NCBI GenBank assembly: GCA_023666425.1
Contig: JAMPCA010000001.1
Coordinates: forward strand, 194,216 to 258,215
DNA from: Muribaculaceae bacterium
GTDB lineage: Bacteria > Bacillota > Clostridia > Lachnospirales > Lachnospiraceae
Length of the DNA stretch: 64,000 nt
Direction: 5' to 3'
The position numbers and the translations under genes were made by a program. A model generated the notes under the pieces. It made no database searches, had not been told where the DNA came from, and saw only the letters and a list, made by a program, of their open reading frames with translations. Each line of letters starts with the position of its first letter. Within the stretch, counting starts at the first letter, position 1. Shown here piece by piece: positions 18,249-26,249 of this stretch.

Positions 18249-19871
18249 TCAGCCCTGCTCCACACAGCATTCGCGTATCTTCTGCCTCACCCTCAAAACC
18301 ATCGAGGGGCTGACAGACAGCTCATCGAAGCCCATGCGGAGAAATGTCTCCGTCAGTGTGGTGTCCGCGCCAAGCTCTCCGCATATGCCGACCCAGCAGC
18401 CTCCCGCGTGCCCATTGTCCACGATCATCTGCAGCATTCTTAAAATTGCGGGATGATGACTGTCGTATATACTGTCCAGCTTCGGATTCTGCCGGTCGAT
18501 TGCCAGTGTATACTGGGTCAGATCGTTGGTTCCCACAGAGAAAAAGTCCACATGCTCCGCCAGCTCACGGCTCACCATCACCGCTGCCGGAGTCTCTATC
18601 ATAACGCCGAGTTCCACGTCCCTGTAGGGCACGGACTCTGCATCCAGCTCCGCCTTTACCTCGTCGATGACCGCCCGGATCTGCACGACCTCATCTACCG
18701 ATATGATCATCGGAAACATGATTCCAAGACTGCCGTAATAGCTTGCCCGGTACAGCGCCCGCAGCTGGGTCTTGAAAACCTCCCTGCGGTCTAAACAGAT
18801 ACGGATTGCCCGGTAGCCCATCGCGGGATTTTCCTCCTTATCCAGCCCGAAATACTCCGCCTGCTTGTCAGCGCCGATATCCAGCGTGCGGATAATGACC
18901 TTCTTTCCCGCCATCGTCTCCGCCACCTTCCGGTAGGCCTGAAACTGCTCCTCCTCCGTGGGATAATCCTTCGCTTCCAGATATAAGAACTCACTCCGGA
19001 ACAGTCCGATTCCCTCCGCATCATTCGCCAGCACAGAGGCCACATCCGCCACACTGCCGATATTTGCATAAAGATGGATATGCTTTCCGTCCTTTGTTAC
19101 GCTCTCTTTTCCCTTAAGTTCCAGCAGCAGACGTTTCTGCTCTTCCTCCTGCTCTTTTTTCCTGCGGTATTCCTCTAATACCGCAGGCTCTGGATCGATG
19201 ATAAGCTTCCCCTCACAGCCGTCCACTATACCGAGCCTCCCCGCTGCATCCTCCGGGTAGTCCACGCCAATCAGCGCCGGAATATTCATTGTCCGGGCGA
19301 GAATCGCTGTGTGGGAGTTCGTCGAGCCGTAGCGGGTCACAAAGGAGAGCACCATGGACTTATCAAGCTGTACCGTCTCGCTGGGCGCCAGATCCTCTGC
19401 CAGCAGAATCACCGGTTCACCCGCCTCTATTCCGCCGACAGCGTTCCCCTGGAGAACGGCAATCACCCGGTTGCTGATATCCTTAACATCTGCCGCCCTC
19501 GCCTTCATGTACTCATCGTCCATTGCCGCAAACATGGCGGAAAAATTATCTCCGGTGGAGGCCACCGCATATTCTGCGTTGACCTCCTGCGATTCAATCA
19601 TGTTCGTGATCGATTCCACATAATCCAGATCCTCAAGCATCATCTGGTGAACCTCAAAAATCGCCGCGTTGACCTCCCCCACTTCCTTTAAGGCCTTCTC
19701 GTAGAGCTGTGCAAGCTGCTCCTTCGCCTGCTGCTTCGCTTCCGCAAACCTCTGAATCTCCGCCTGCACCTCCGTGATTTTTTCCCGCTTTACCAGACTG
19801 TCCGCCTTTTCAAAAACCGCCAGCCTTCCGATCGCAATTCCATTAAACACACTCTTTCCAATAATTTCCAT
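18249..19871 (-). CDS. ptsI: Phosphotransferase system enzyme I
   Basis: 540 residues, slightly shorter than the usual 560-575. Enzyme I takes phosphate from phosphoenolpyruvate and passes it to HPr. The phosphorylated His is in GSTNSHTAILARTMNIPALI (about residue 188). LLYLEAKDYPTEEEQ-like and IIRTLDIGADKQ segments belong to the PEP-binding barrel, and the conserved Cys is in WVGICGELGAD near the C-terminus. It is the last gene of fruR-fruK-fruA-ptsH-ptsI, 41 bases after ptsH, so general PTS phosphate supply is coupled to fructose induction unless another ptsHI exists elsewhere. Confidence 0.95.
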   Translation of the reverse strand: MEIIGKSVFNGIAIGRLAVFEKADSLVKREKITEVQAEIQRFAEAKQQAKEQLAQLYEKALKEVGEVNAAIFEVHQMMLEDLDYVESITNMIESQEVNAEYAVASTGDNFSAMFAAMDDEYMKARAADVKDISNRVIAVLQGNAVGGIEAGEPVILLAEDLAPSETVQLDKSMVLSFVTRYGSTNSHTAILARTMNIPALIGVDYPEDAAGRLGIVDGCEGKLIIDPEPAVLEEYRRKKEQEEEQKRLLLELKGKESVTKDGKHIHLYANIGSVADVASVLANDAEGIGLFRSEFLYLEAKDYPTEEEQFQAYRKVAETMAGKKVIIRTLDIGADKQAEYFGLDKEENPAMGYRAIRICLDRREVFKTQLRALYRASYYGSLGIMFPMIISVDEVVQIRAVIDEVKAELDAESVPYRDVELGVMIETPAAVMVSRELAEHVDFFSVGTNDLTQYTLAIDRQNPKLDSIYDSHHPAILRMLQMIVDNGHAGGCWVGICGELGADTTLTETFLRMGFDELSVSPSMVLRVRQKIRECCVEQG

Positions 19872-19912
19872 GGCCGCTCCCCCGCTTTGATCGTTATTTC
19901 GCCCCTGCGCGT

Positions 19913-20170
19913 TTACAGGTTTTCCTCTAAAAACTTACCCAGCTCCGCAATGGCTTCCTCCTCCTGCTCCCCGTCCGTCTTCAGGGTAATCTCCATCCCG
20001 CACTTAACGCCAAGGCTCATCACGCCCATGATGCGCTTCGCATCCACCTCGCGTCCGTCCTTCTCAATCTTCACCGCGCAGGGATACTTCGCCGCCGCCT
20101 TTACCAGCTCACCCGCAGGTCTTGCATGAATCCCCATCTCATCCCGAATCACATACTTAAATTCCTTCAT
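19913..20170 (-). CDS. ptsH: HPr phosphocarrier protein lacking Ser46
   Basis: 85 residues, full HPr length. His15 in MGIHARPAGELV is the site phosphorylated by enzyme I. In Gram-positive HPr the regulatory Ser46 lies in KSIMGVMSLG; here the same stretch reads KRIMGVMSLG, so position 46 is Arg. HPr kinase should not be able to modify it, and it should not act as CcpA co-repressor through that site. ATG 20170 follows AAAAGGAGG. It sits between fruA and ptsI, which suits a fructose-dedicated phosphocarrier. The His15/Arg46 reading is direct; the regulatory consequence is inference. Confidence 0.95.
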   Translation of the reverse strand: MKEFKYVIRDEMGIHARPAGELVKAAAKYPCAVKIEKDGREVDAKRIMGVMSLGVKCGMEITLKTDGEQEEEAIAELGKFLEENL

Positions 20171-20195
20171 AATTGAAACCTCCTTTTATTTGCTA

Positions 20196-22238
20196 TTACT
20201 GTGCATCCTTTTTGATAAAGCCGAGCATCACGGCCGTTATTACCGAGCCGACAAGCCACGACAGAATATACATAAGCGGATTTCCCACCGTCGCAAAGAC
20301 AAAGACTCCGCCGTGGGGCGCCATCAGCGTACACCCAAACAGTGCCGATAAAAAGCCGGCCACGCCCGCACCCACCAGTGTGCAGGGAATCACATGCACC
20401 GGATCCGCCGCCGCGAAGGGAATCGCACCCTCTGTAATGAAGGAGCAGCCCATCACGAGGTTAGACACTCTGGTATCCCGCTCGGTCTTTGTGAACTTCT
20501 TCGGGAAAAACTGGCACGCCAGGGCAATTCCCACCGGCGGCACCATGCCTCCGACCATGATGGACGCCATCGCAATATAGCAGGCCTGCACAGCCGGGTC
20601 GGAATTGCTTGCGCCCTCCGCCAGCATCTGGGAAGCCGTCGCCAGCATTCCGGAGCCGAATACATATGCCGCCTTGTTGATCGGGCCTCCCATGTCAATC
20701 GCCATCATCGCTCCAAGCAGAAGACCCAGAACCGTAATCAGCCCCGCATCTGCAATTCCGGTCAGCATATTGCTGAGTCCCGTATTGATAAGCCCGATCA
20801 GCGGATTGAAAATGAAGCACATCAAAATACAAATCAGCAGAATTCCGACCAGCGGATAGATCAGGGTCGGCTTGATCCCCTCAAGCGCCGCCGGAAGCTT
20901 CGAGCACAGCTTTTTCAAGAGCAGAACAATATACCCCGCGAGAAAACCCGCCACGATTCCGCCGAGGAAACCGGATACCGTATTGCCGCCGTCCATCCCC
21001 TGAAACGCAAAGTCCGCAATAAATTTCTGAAAACCCGTCACACTGCCAGCCCAGTCAAAACCATTCACAACGGCGTTTCCGCTGGAGGCTAACAGACCTC
21101 CGGTAAAGCCCACCGCAAGTCCCGGCCGGTCTGCAATCGAGTAGGCGATATACCCCGCAAGAACCGGAACCATGAGCCCCATCGCCAGCCCGCCGCCATA
21201 TTTGAAAAATGCCGAGAGGGGCGTACATGAACCAAATGTGCCTCCGCCCGTCGCACCGTAGCCCATTAGCGTATCAATCAGAAACGCCAGCGCGGTCATA
21301 ATACCGCCGCCAATGACGAAGGGCAGCATGTGCGATACACCGCTCATCAAATGCGTGTAGATCATGTGTCCGAAACCTGCACCTTCGCCCTTTTCCTCGC
21401 GCGCAGCCTCCCCGGACGCCTGATAGATTTTTGCCTCACCGCGAACGGCCTGCTGAATCAGGCTCTCCGCCTTGTTGATGCCGTCCGCCACCTTGCACTC
21501 GATCACTCTCTTGCCATTGAAACGAACCATCGGCACCTTCGTGTCCGCCGCCACGATAATCGCCGAAGCCTGCTTAATCTCCTCATCGGTCAGTACATTT
21601 TTCGCGCCGCCGCTGCCCCTTGTCTCCACCTTGATGGTCACGTCCAGCTCCGCCGCCTTCTTCTCCAGCGCCTCCGCCGCCATATAAGTGTGGGCGATTC
21701 CGGTGGGACAGCCGGTGACAGCTAAAATCTGATATCCCTTTTTAGGCTTTTGCTCCTGCTTCGCCGCCTCCGCCGAATCCTTGTCGCTCTCCGCCCGGTC
21801 AATGATCCCCAGAAACTCCTTCACAGAGCCCGCTTCTATCAAGCTCTGGGTAAAGGCCTCATCCATAAGCAGCATGAACAATTTACTCAATACGTCCAGA
21901 TGCACATTGTCCTTCGTGTTCGGCGCCGCAATCAGAAACAGTATTTTCACCGGAGCGCCGTCCAGGGAATCAAACTCTACGCCCTCCGGTACCACCATCG
22001 CCGCAAGTCCCGGCGCTTTCACCGCATCCGACTTACAGTGCGGAATGGCGATTCCCTCCCCGATTCCGGTGGTTCCCTCCTCTTCTCTTGCAAAAACGCC
22101 CTTGCGGTAGACATCCACATCCGCAATCTTTCCACTTTTTGCCATCAGATCCACCATCTGATTCAGCACATCTTCCTTCCCCTTTGCCGCGCCGTGCAGC
22201 TCAATGCTTTCCGCCGCCAACAGATCCCGAATTCTCAT
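20196..22238 (-). CDS. fruA: Fructose PTS permease, EIIABC
   Basis: 680 residues in the order EIIA-EIIB-EIIC. EIIA (residues 1-145) carries the phospho-His in GIGEGIAIPHCKSDAV. EIIB (about 170-270) has the phospho-Cys in LAVTGCPTGIAHTYMAAEAL. EIIC (about 310-680) has eight or more hydrophobic segments and ends in SWLVGSVITAVMLGFIKKDAQ. The protein imports fructose as fructose-1-phosphate. Its ATG overlaps the fruK stop codon (ATGA, 22235-22238), with AAAGGAGGG inside the fruK end, so translation is coupled. Confidence 0.95.
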   Translation of the reverse strand: MRIRDLLAAESIELHGAAKGKEDVLNQMVDLMAKSGKIADVDVYRKGVFAREEEGTTGIGEGIAIPHCKSDAVKAPGLAAMVVPEGVEFDSLDGAPVKILFLIAAPNTKDNVHLDVLSKLFMLLMDEAFTQSLIEAGSVKEFLGIIDRAESDKDSAEAAKQEQKPKKGYQILAVTGCPTGIAHTYMAAEALEKKAAELDVTIKVETRGSGGAKNVLTDEEIKQASAIIVAADTKVPMVRFNGKRVIECKVADGINKAESLIQQAVRGEAKIYQASGEAAREEKGEGAGFGHMIYTHLMSGVSHMLPFVIGGGIMTALAFLIDTLMGYGATGGGTFGSCTPLSAFFKYGGGLAMGLMVPVLAGYIAYSIADRPGLAVGFTGGLLASSGNAVVNGFDWAGSVTGFQKFIADFAFQGMDGGNTVSGFLGGIVAGFLAGYIVLLLKKLCSKLPAALEGIKPTLIYPLVGILLICILMCFIFNPLIGLINTGLSNMLTGIADAGLITVLGLLLGAMMAIDMGGPINKAAYVFGSGMLATASQMLAEGASNSDPAVQACYIAMASIMVGGMVPPVGIALACQFFPKKFTKTERDTRVSNLVMGCSFITEGAIPFAAADPVHVIPCTLVGAGVAGFLSALFGCTLMAPHGGVFVFATVGNPLMYILSWLVGSVITAVMLGFIKKDAQ

Positions 22239-23158
22239 AAAAGCCCTCCTTTATCATTTACCTTATCCAACAGGTTCAAAACCTCTTCCTTTGTGGCAAG
22301 CTCCTCGGAAAATGCACTGGCGCTTCCCGTACACACGCCATAGCGGAATGCCTCCGCATAGCTTCCGGTGGTCATATAGCCATAGAGAAAACCTGCCACC
22401 ATCGAATCTCCTGCCCCCACCGAGTTCACGACATGTCCCTGCGGAGCCTCCATCCGGTATTCATTTCCGTCCTCCGCCACGAGCACCGCGCCGTCCCCTG
22501 CCATGGAAACCAGCACATTTTTTGCGCCCTGCGCCTGCAGCTCCCTGGCGCAGCGGACTACCTCCTCCTTCTCTGTAAGCACCGTGTGAAAAATCTCCCC
22601 AAGCTCATGATTGTTGGGTTTGATGAGAAACGGCCGGTAGGGAAGCACATTCATCAAAAGATCCTTTGTCGCATCCACCGCGATCTGCAGCCCCCTGCCC
22701 TGGAGATGCTCCATAATATCCATGTACATGGACTCCGGCATGGTATCCGGTATACTTCCGGCCAGCACCAGCGTATCCCCCTCCACAAGCTGATCCAGCT
22801 TTGCGTAAAGCCGCCGGATATCTTCCGTACCAATCTGCGGTCCCTGCCCGTTGATCTCCGTCTCCTTCTGGGCGCGGAGCTTTACATTGATACGGCTGTT
22901 GCCGGAGGGTACATGGATAAAATCCGCACTGACGCCCTTTTCCCCGAGAAGACGGCTGATCTCCTGCCCCGTAAACCCCGCCATAAATCCCAGCGCCGTG
23001 TTCTCACAGCCCAGATTTTTCAGGACTATGGACACATTGATGCCTTTTCCCCCGGGAAAAAGGATCTCCTTACTCGTCCGGTTCACCACTCCCGTCATAA
23101 AATCCTGCACGGTAACGATGTAATCCAGGGACGGATTAAAGGTTACGGTATAAATCAT
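22235..23158 (-). CDS. fruK: 1-phosphofructokinase
   Basis: 307 residues of the PfkB family. FNPSLDYIV and LFPGGKGINVSIVLKNLG are the sugar-binding N-terminal motifs; VVNSVGAGDSMVAGFLYG contains the catalytic Asp and anion hole. It phosphorylates fructose-1-phosphate from FruA to fructose-1,6-bisphosphate. The ATG follows the fruR TAA with no gap and uses GGAGGTG within fruR. Confidence 0.94.
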   Translation of the reverse strand: MIYTVTFNPSLDYIVTVQDFMTGVVNRTSKEILFPGGKGINVSIVLKNLGCENTALGFMAGFTGQEISRLLGEKGVSADFIHVPSGNSRINVKLRAQKETEINGQGPQIGTEDIRRLYAKLDQLVEGDTLVLAGSIPDTMPESMYMDIMEHLQGRGLQIAVDATKDLLMNVLPYRPFLIKPNNHELGEIFHTVLTEKEEVVRCARELQAQGAKNVLVSMAGDGAVLVAEDGNEYRMEAPQGHVVNSVGAGDSMVAGFLYGYMTTGSYAEAFRYGVCTGSASAFSEELATKEEVLNLLDKVNDKGGLL

Positions 23159-23905
23159 TTATCTCACCTCCATAATATTATTATATCTCTTAAGGGACGG
23201 CGGAAGCGGTCCCTCTGTGATCACGCTTGCCTGCGCAAACTCTGCAAATCTTACACTGGAAAGCTGCTCGAACTTTGTGTGATCCGCCAGAACATAACGC
23301 TCCTTGCAGTTTTCCATCGCCCTTTTCTTCACCATCGCCTCCCGCACCTCCGGGGTAGAAAAACCCTTCGCCGTGCTGATACCGTTCGTGCCGAAAAACC
23401 CTCTGGTAAAATTGTATTTGTCCAGCGCCTCCAGCGCCTCCTCCCCGACAATCGCCTCTGTGGCGGATTTAAACTCGCCGCCCAGAATGTATACCCGGTA
23501 TCCCCGCTCCGCCAGGGTTCTCGCATGGCTCACCGCATTCGTGACAAACACCACATGCTCCGCAGATATATACTCCAGCATCATTCCGGTGGTCGTCCCC
23601 GCGTCGATGTATACAAAATCCCCGTCCTCGATCCGGGTCGCCGCGTACCTTCCGATGGCGCGCTTCTCCTCGGCGTTCAACATCTGCCGGCTCGTCACAT
23701 TCTCATCATGCGAGTGGATTTTCTGTCTCTTCGCAATCGCGCCGCCATGAACTTTCGTCACCAGCCCGTTGCTATCCATAGTGTTCAGATCCCTGCGCAC
23801 CGTAGATTCCGAAGCCTCCAGCTCCGCCATCAGCTCCTGCACGGTTGCACTTCCCCTCGCTTCTATTATGGACAAAATTTTTGAAAATCTTTCCTCCGTC
23901 AGCAT
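23159..23905 (-). CDS. fruR: DeoR-family repressor of the fructose operon
   Basis: 248 residues. The N-terminal winged helix (SATVQELMAELEASESTVRR and LVTKVHGGAI) is the DeoR signature; the C-terminal domain (YIDAGTTTGMMLEYI, VTNAVSHARTLAERG) is the sugar-phosphate sensor of the ribose-isomerase fold. As first gene of the fru operon it most likely represses its own promoter and is released by fructose-1-phosphate. Repeated TGAACGA elements around the promoter are candidate operators. Confidence 0.92.
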   Translation of the reverse strand: MLTEERFSKILSIIEARGSATVQELMAELEASESTVRRDLNTMDSNGLVTKVHGGAIAKRQKIHSHDENVTSRQMLNAEEKRAIGRYAATRIEDGDFVYIDAGTTTGMMLEYISAEHVVFVTNAVSHARTLAERGYRVYILGGEFKSATEAIVGEEALEALDKYNFTRGFFGTNGISTAKGFSTPEVREAMVKKRAMENCKERYVLADHTKFEQLSSVRFAEFAQASVITEGPLPPSLKRYNNIMEVR

Positions 23906-23937
23906 GACTTCGCTCTTCTTTCTTTTTCATTAACTAT

Positions 23938-24016
23938 CAATCAAATTCGTTCATCTATATTCTCATTATATGCGCTACTTCATTCAAATTCAACCACTTT
24001 CTTTCGAAATCGTTCA
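23938..24016 (-). promoter_or_regulatory. fru operon promoter with flanking FruR-type repeats
   Basis: On the minus strand TTGAAT (23988-23993), 17-base spacer, TATAAT (23965-23970). Two similar elements flank it: TGAACGATTTCGAAAG (24001-24016), upstream, and TGAACGAATTTGATTG (23938-23953), downstream. Their spacing around the promoter fits DeoR repression by looping. Confidence 0.6.
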
Positions 24017-24066
24017 CAAAAAGCCACCTTAAAAATTGTGCATTCCCTACAAACGAAATCTGTACA

Positions 24067-24096
24067 TTAAAAAAGAATCCGCTAAAGCCGGATTCT
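24067..24096 (-). terminator. Second of two tandem terminators after the ferredoxin gene
   Basis: Eight-pair stem AGAATCCG/CGGATTCT (24074-24081 with 24089-24096), seven-base loop, followed on the minus strand by six T. Lies just upstream of the fru promoter. Confidence 0.75.
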
Positions 24097-24114
24097 CCGC
24101 ACGCTGCGCATAAT

Positions 24115-24143
24115 AAAAACCCCCGGGACACAGCCCGGGGGTT
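24115..24143 (-). terminator. Ferredoxin gene terminator
   Basis: Ten-pair stem AACCCCCGGG/CCCGGGGGTT (24118-24127 with 24134-24143), six-base loop, then a run of T on the minus strand. Begins 22 bases after the ferredoxin stop codon. Confidence 0.85.
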
Positions 24144-24165
24144 CCTTCTTTCATTATGTTGCGTA

Positions 24166-24336
24166 TTAGCCCTGGGAAATTGCTCCAGTCGGGCAAACAC
24201 CTGCACATGTACCGCAGTCCACGCAGGTATTTCCATCAATCTCATACTGGGAAGCTCCTGCAGAAATCGCGCCTACCGGGCACTCGCCCGCGCATGTACC
24301 ACAGCTAACGCATGAATCAGAAATAACGTATGCCAT
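24166..24336 (-). CDS. 2[4Fe-4S] ferredoxin
   Basis: 56 residues, read directly from the minus strand. Two CxxCxxCxxxCP clusters are present: SCVSCGTCAGECPVGAI and TCVDCGTCAGVCPTGAI, separated by 18 residues, exactly the clostridial ferredoxin layout, each binding one [4Fe-4S] centre. It is a small cytoplasmic electron carrier for enzymes such as pyruvate:ferredoxin oxidoreductase or hydrogenase. AAGGAGGAATTCAAT precedes the ATG. It has its own consensus promoter and two terminators, so it is a single-gene transcript, probably strongly expressed. Confidence 0.95.
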   Translation of the reverse strand: MAYVISDSCVSCGTCAGECPVGAISAGASQYEIDGNTCVDCGTCAGVCPTGAISQG

Positions 24337-24387
24337 ATTGAATTCCTCCTTATATATTGATCAATATTTGCCTTTCGGCTTACTCGT

Positions 24388-24416
24388 ATCATAGTACAAA
24401 TTAACTGGAAGTTCAA
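24388..24416 (-). promoter_or_regulatory. Ferredoxin promoter
   Basis: TTGAAC (24411-24416), 17-base spacer, TATGAT (24388-24393) on the minus strand. Confidence 0.7.
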
Positions 24417-24452
24417 GAGAAATTCCGCATGTATTCTATTTTAGACAAAACA

Positions 24453-25784
24453 TCAGTGCTCCAGATTCGCAAATTTGGTATATTCCGGCAGCCATGCCAG
24501 GTTCACCGTCCCAATCGGGCCGTTTCTCTGCTTGGCAATAATAATCTCTGAAATTCCCTTAAGCTCCGTATCCTTATTATAGTAATCGTCCCGGTAAATG
24601 AACATCACCACATCGGCGTCCTGCTCGATCGCCCCGGACTCACGGAGATCCGAGAGCATTGGCCTGTGATCCGGACGCTGTTCCACCGCGCGGGACAACT
24701 GGGACAATGCGACCACTGGCACATTCAGCTCTCTCGCCAGCGCTTTCAGGGAACGGGAAATATCCGAAATCTCCTGCTGACGGCTGTCCGTATTCCTGCC
24801 GGAACCCGACATGAGCTGCAGATAATCAATAATAATAATGTCAAGCCCATGCTCCAGCTTATACTTCCGGCATTTGCTGCGAAGCTCCGAGATACTGATT
24901 CCCGGCGTATCGTCGATGATCAGCTTCGAGTCGCCAATAATGCCCGCGCCCTCCACCAGCTTTTCCCAGTCCACATCCGACAGATTCCCCGTGCGCAGCG
25001 CCTGCGCATCTACCCGGGACTCCAGGGAAAAAAGCCGGTTCACAAGCTGCTCTTTCGACATCTCAAGGGAAAAGATTGCGCAGGATAAATGCTCGTGAAA
25101 CGCAACATACTGGGCAATATTCAAAACAAAGGCAGTCTTACCCATTGAGGGGCGCGCCGCCACCAGAACCAGATCCGAGGGCTGCAGCCCTGCCGTCCGG
25201 TAATCCAGATCAATAAATCCCGTAGGAATCCCCGTCACCGTACCGGACTGCTGGGAAGCCTTCTCGATCCGTTCCAGCGCATTCATCACCACCTGCCGGA
25301 TCGGCACAAAGTCACCGCTGGTTCTGCTGGACAAGAGTGCAAAAATATCGTGCTCCGTCTTATCCATCACACTCTCTAAGGATTCCTTCCCCGCATAGCA
25401 TTCATTGCCAATATCCTCCGTGACCCGGATCAGCTTCCGTTTCATGGAGTTTTCCTTCACAATATTGCAATAATACTTAATGTTCGCAGAGGTGGGAACC
25501 GCGCGCACCAGCTCCCCCACAAACTCGAGACTGGAAATCTCGCTGGGCACATCCTTCTCTTTCAGCTTATTCTGCAGAGTCACCAGATCCACCGGCTGTC
25601 CCTCGCTGTAAAGCTCAATCATAGAGTCGAAAAGCACCCCGTACTGCTTATGGTAAAAGTCCTCCGTCAAAAGCTGTTCCATGGCTGTAACAATCGCATC
25701 CTTGTCCATGATCATCGAGCCGACGACAGACTGTTCCGCCTCTAAGCTATTGGGCATCACCCGCTTAATCAATGCATCCTCCAC
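24453..25784 (-). CDS. dnaB: Replicative DNA helicase
   Basis: 443 residues. The N-terminal domain (NSLEAEQSVVGSMIMDKDAI) and the RecA-like C-terminal domain with Walker A ARPSMGKTAFVLNIA and Walker B IIIIDYLQLM are typical of hexameric DnaB (DnaC in Bacillus). The arginine-finger region near PVVALSQLSRAVEQR is present. The start is GTG 25784 after AGGAGGG. Order gdpP-rplI-dnaB on one strand is conserved near the replication origin in many Firmicutes. Confidence 0.96.
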   Translation of the reverse strand: MEDALIKRVMPNSLEAEQSVVGSMIMDKDAIVTAMEQLLTEDFYHKQYGVLFDSMIELYSEGQPVDLVTLQNKLKEKDVPSEISSLEFVGELVRAVPTSANIKYYCNIVKENSMKRKLIRVTEDIGNECYAGKESLESVMDKTEHDIFALLSSRTSGDFVPIRQVVMNALERIEKASQQSGTVTGIPTGFIDLDYRTAGLQPSDLVLVAARPSMGKTAFVLNIAQYVAFHEHLSCAIFSLEMSKEQLVNRLFSLESRVDAQALRTGNLSDVDWEKLVEGAGIIGDSKLIIDDTPGISISELRSKCRKYKLEHGLDIIIIDYLQLMSGSGRNTDSRQQEISDISRSLKALARELNVPVVALSQLSRAVEQRPDHRPMLSDLRESGAIEQDADVVMFIYRDDYYNKDTELKGISEIIIAKQRNGPIGTVNLAWLPEYTKFANLEH

Positions 25785-25802
25785 GAGAATCCCTCCTACT
25801 AT

Positions 25803-26249
25803 CTATTCCTCCACCACGCGGACAGTCAGGTTCGCCGTCACCTGCGGGTGCAGCTTTACCAGAACCTCATAGCTTCCAAGGTTCTTGAGATTCTCCTTTA
25901 GATGCATCTTCTTCTTGTCGATATCAAGTCCCGCCTGCTCCTTTGCCGCCTGGGAAATTTCCTTTGAGGAGACAGAGCCGAAGGCCTTTCCGCCCTCTCC
26001 GCCCTTTAACTTCACCTCCACGGTGGTCTTCTCAATCACCTGGGCAAGCTGCTTTGCATTCTCCAGATTCTCCGCCGCCACCTTGTCTTTATGCTGGTTT
26101 TGAAGCTTTAAGTCGTTTAAGTTCTTTCCGGTGGCCTCGACGCCAAGCTTCTTCGGAAGAATGGCATTGCGGGCGTAACCGTCGCTGACATTCACGATAT
26201 CCCCCTTTTTCCCCAGTGCCTTTACATCCTCTAACAAAATTATCTTCAT
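25803..26249 (-). CDS. rplI: Ribosomal protein bL9
   Basis: 148 residues. [28 protein letters not shown] is a textbook L9 start, followed by the long connecting helix and the C-terminal rRNA-binding domain. Its ATG overlaps the end of gdpP by four bases (26246-26249), and dnaB follows after 18 bases. Confidence 0.97.
   Translation of the reverse strand: MKIILLEDVKALGKKGDIVNVSDGYARNAILPKKLGVEATGKNLNDLKLQNQHKDKVAAENLENAKQLAQVIEKTTVEVKLKGGEGGKAFGSVSSKEISQAAKEQAGLDIDKKKMHLKENLKNLGSYEVLVKLHPQVTANLTVRVVEE

Noticed and set aside
22433-23884. Plus-strand open frame of 483 codons
   Set aside because: Antisense to fruK and fruR, both certain from motifs and coupled starts.
23906-24016. CcpA-type cre site in the fru promoter
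   Set aside because: No good match to the TGNAANCGNNNNCA pattern; the repeats there look like DeoR-type operators instead.
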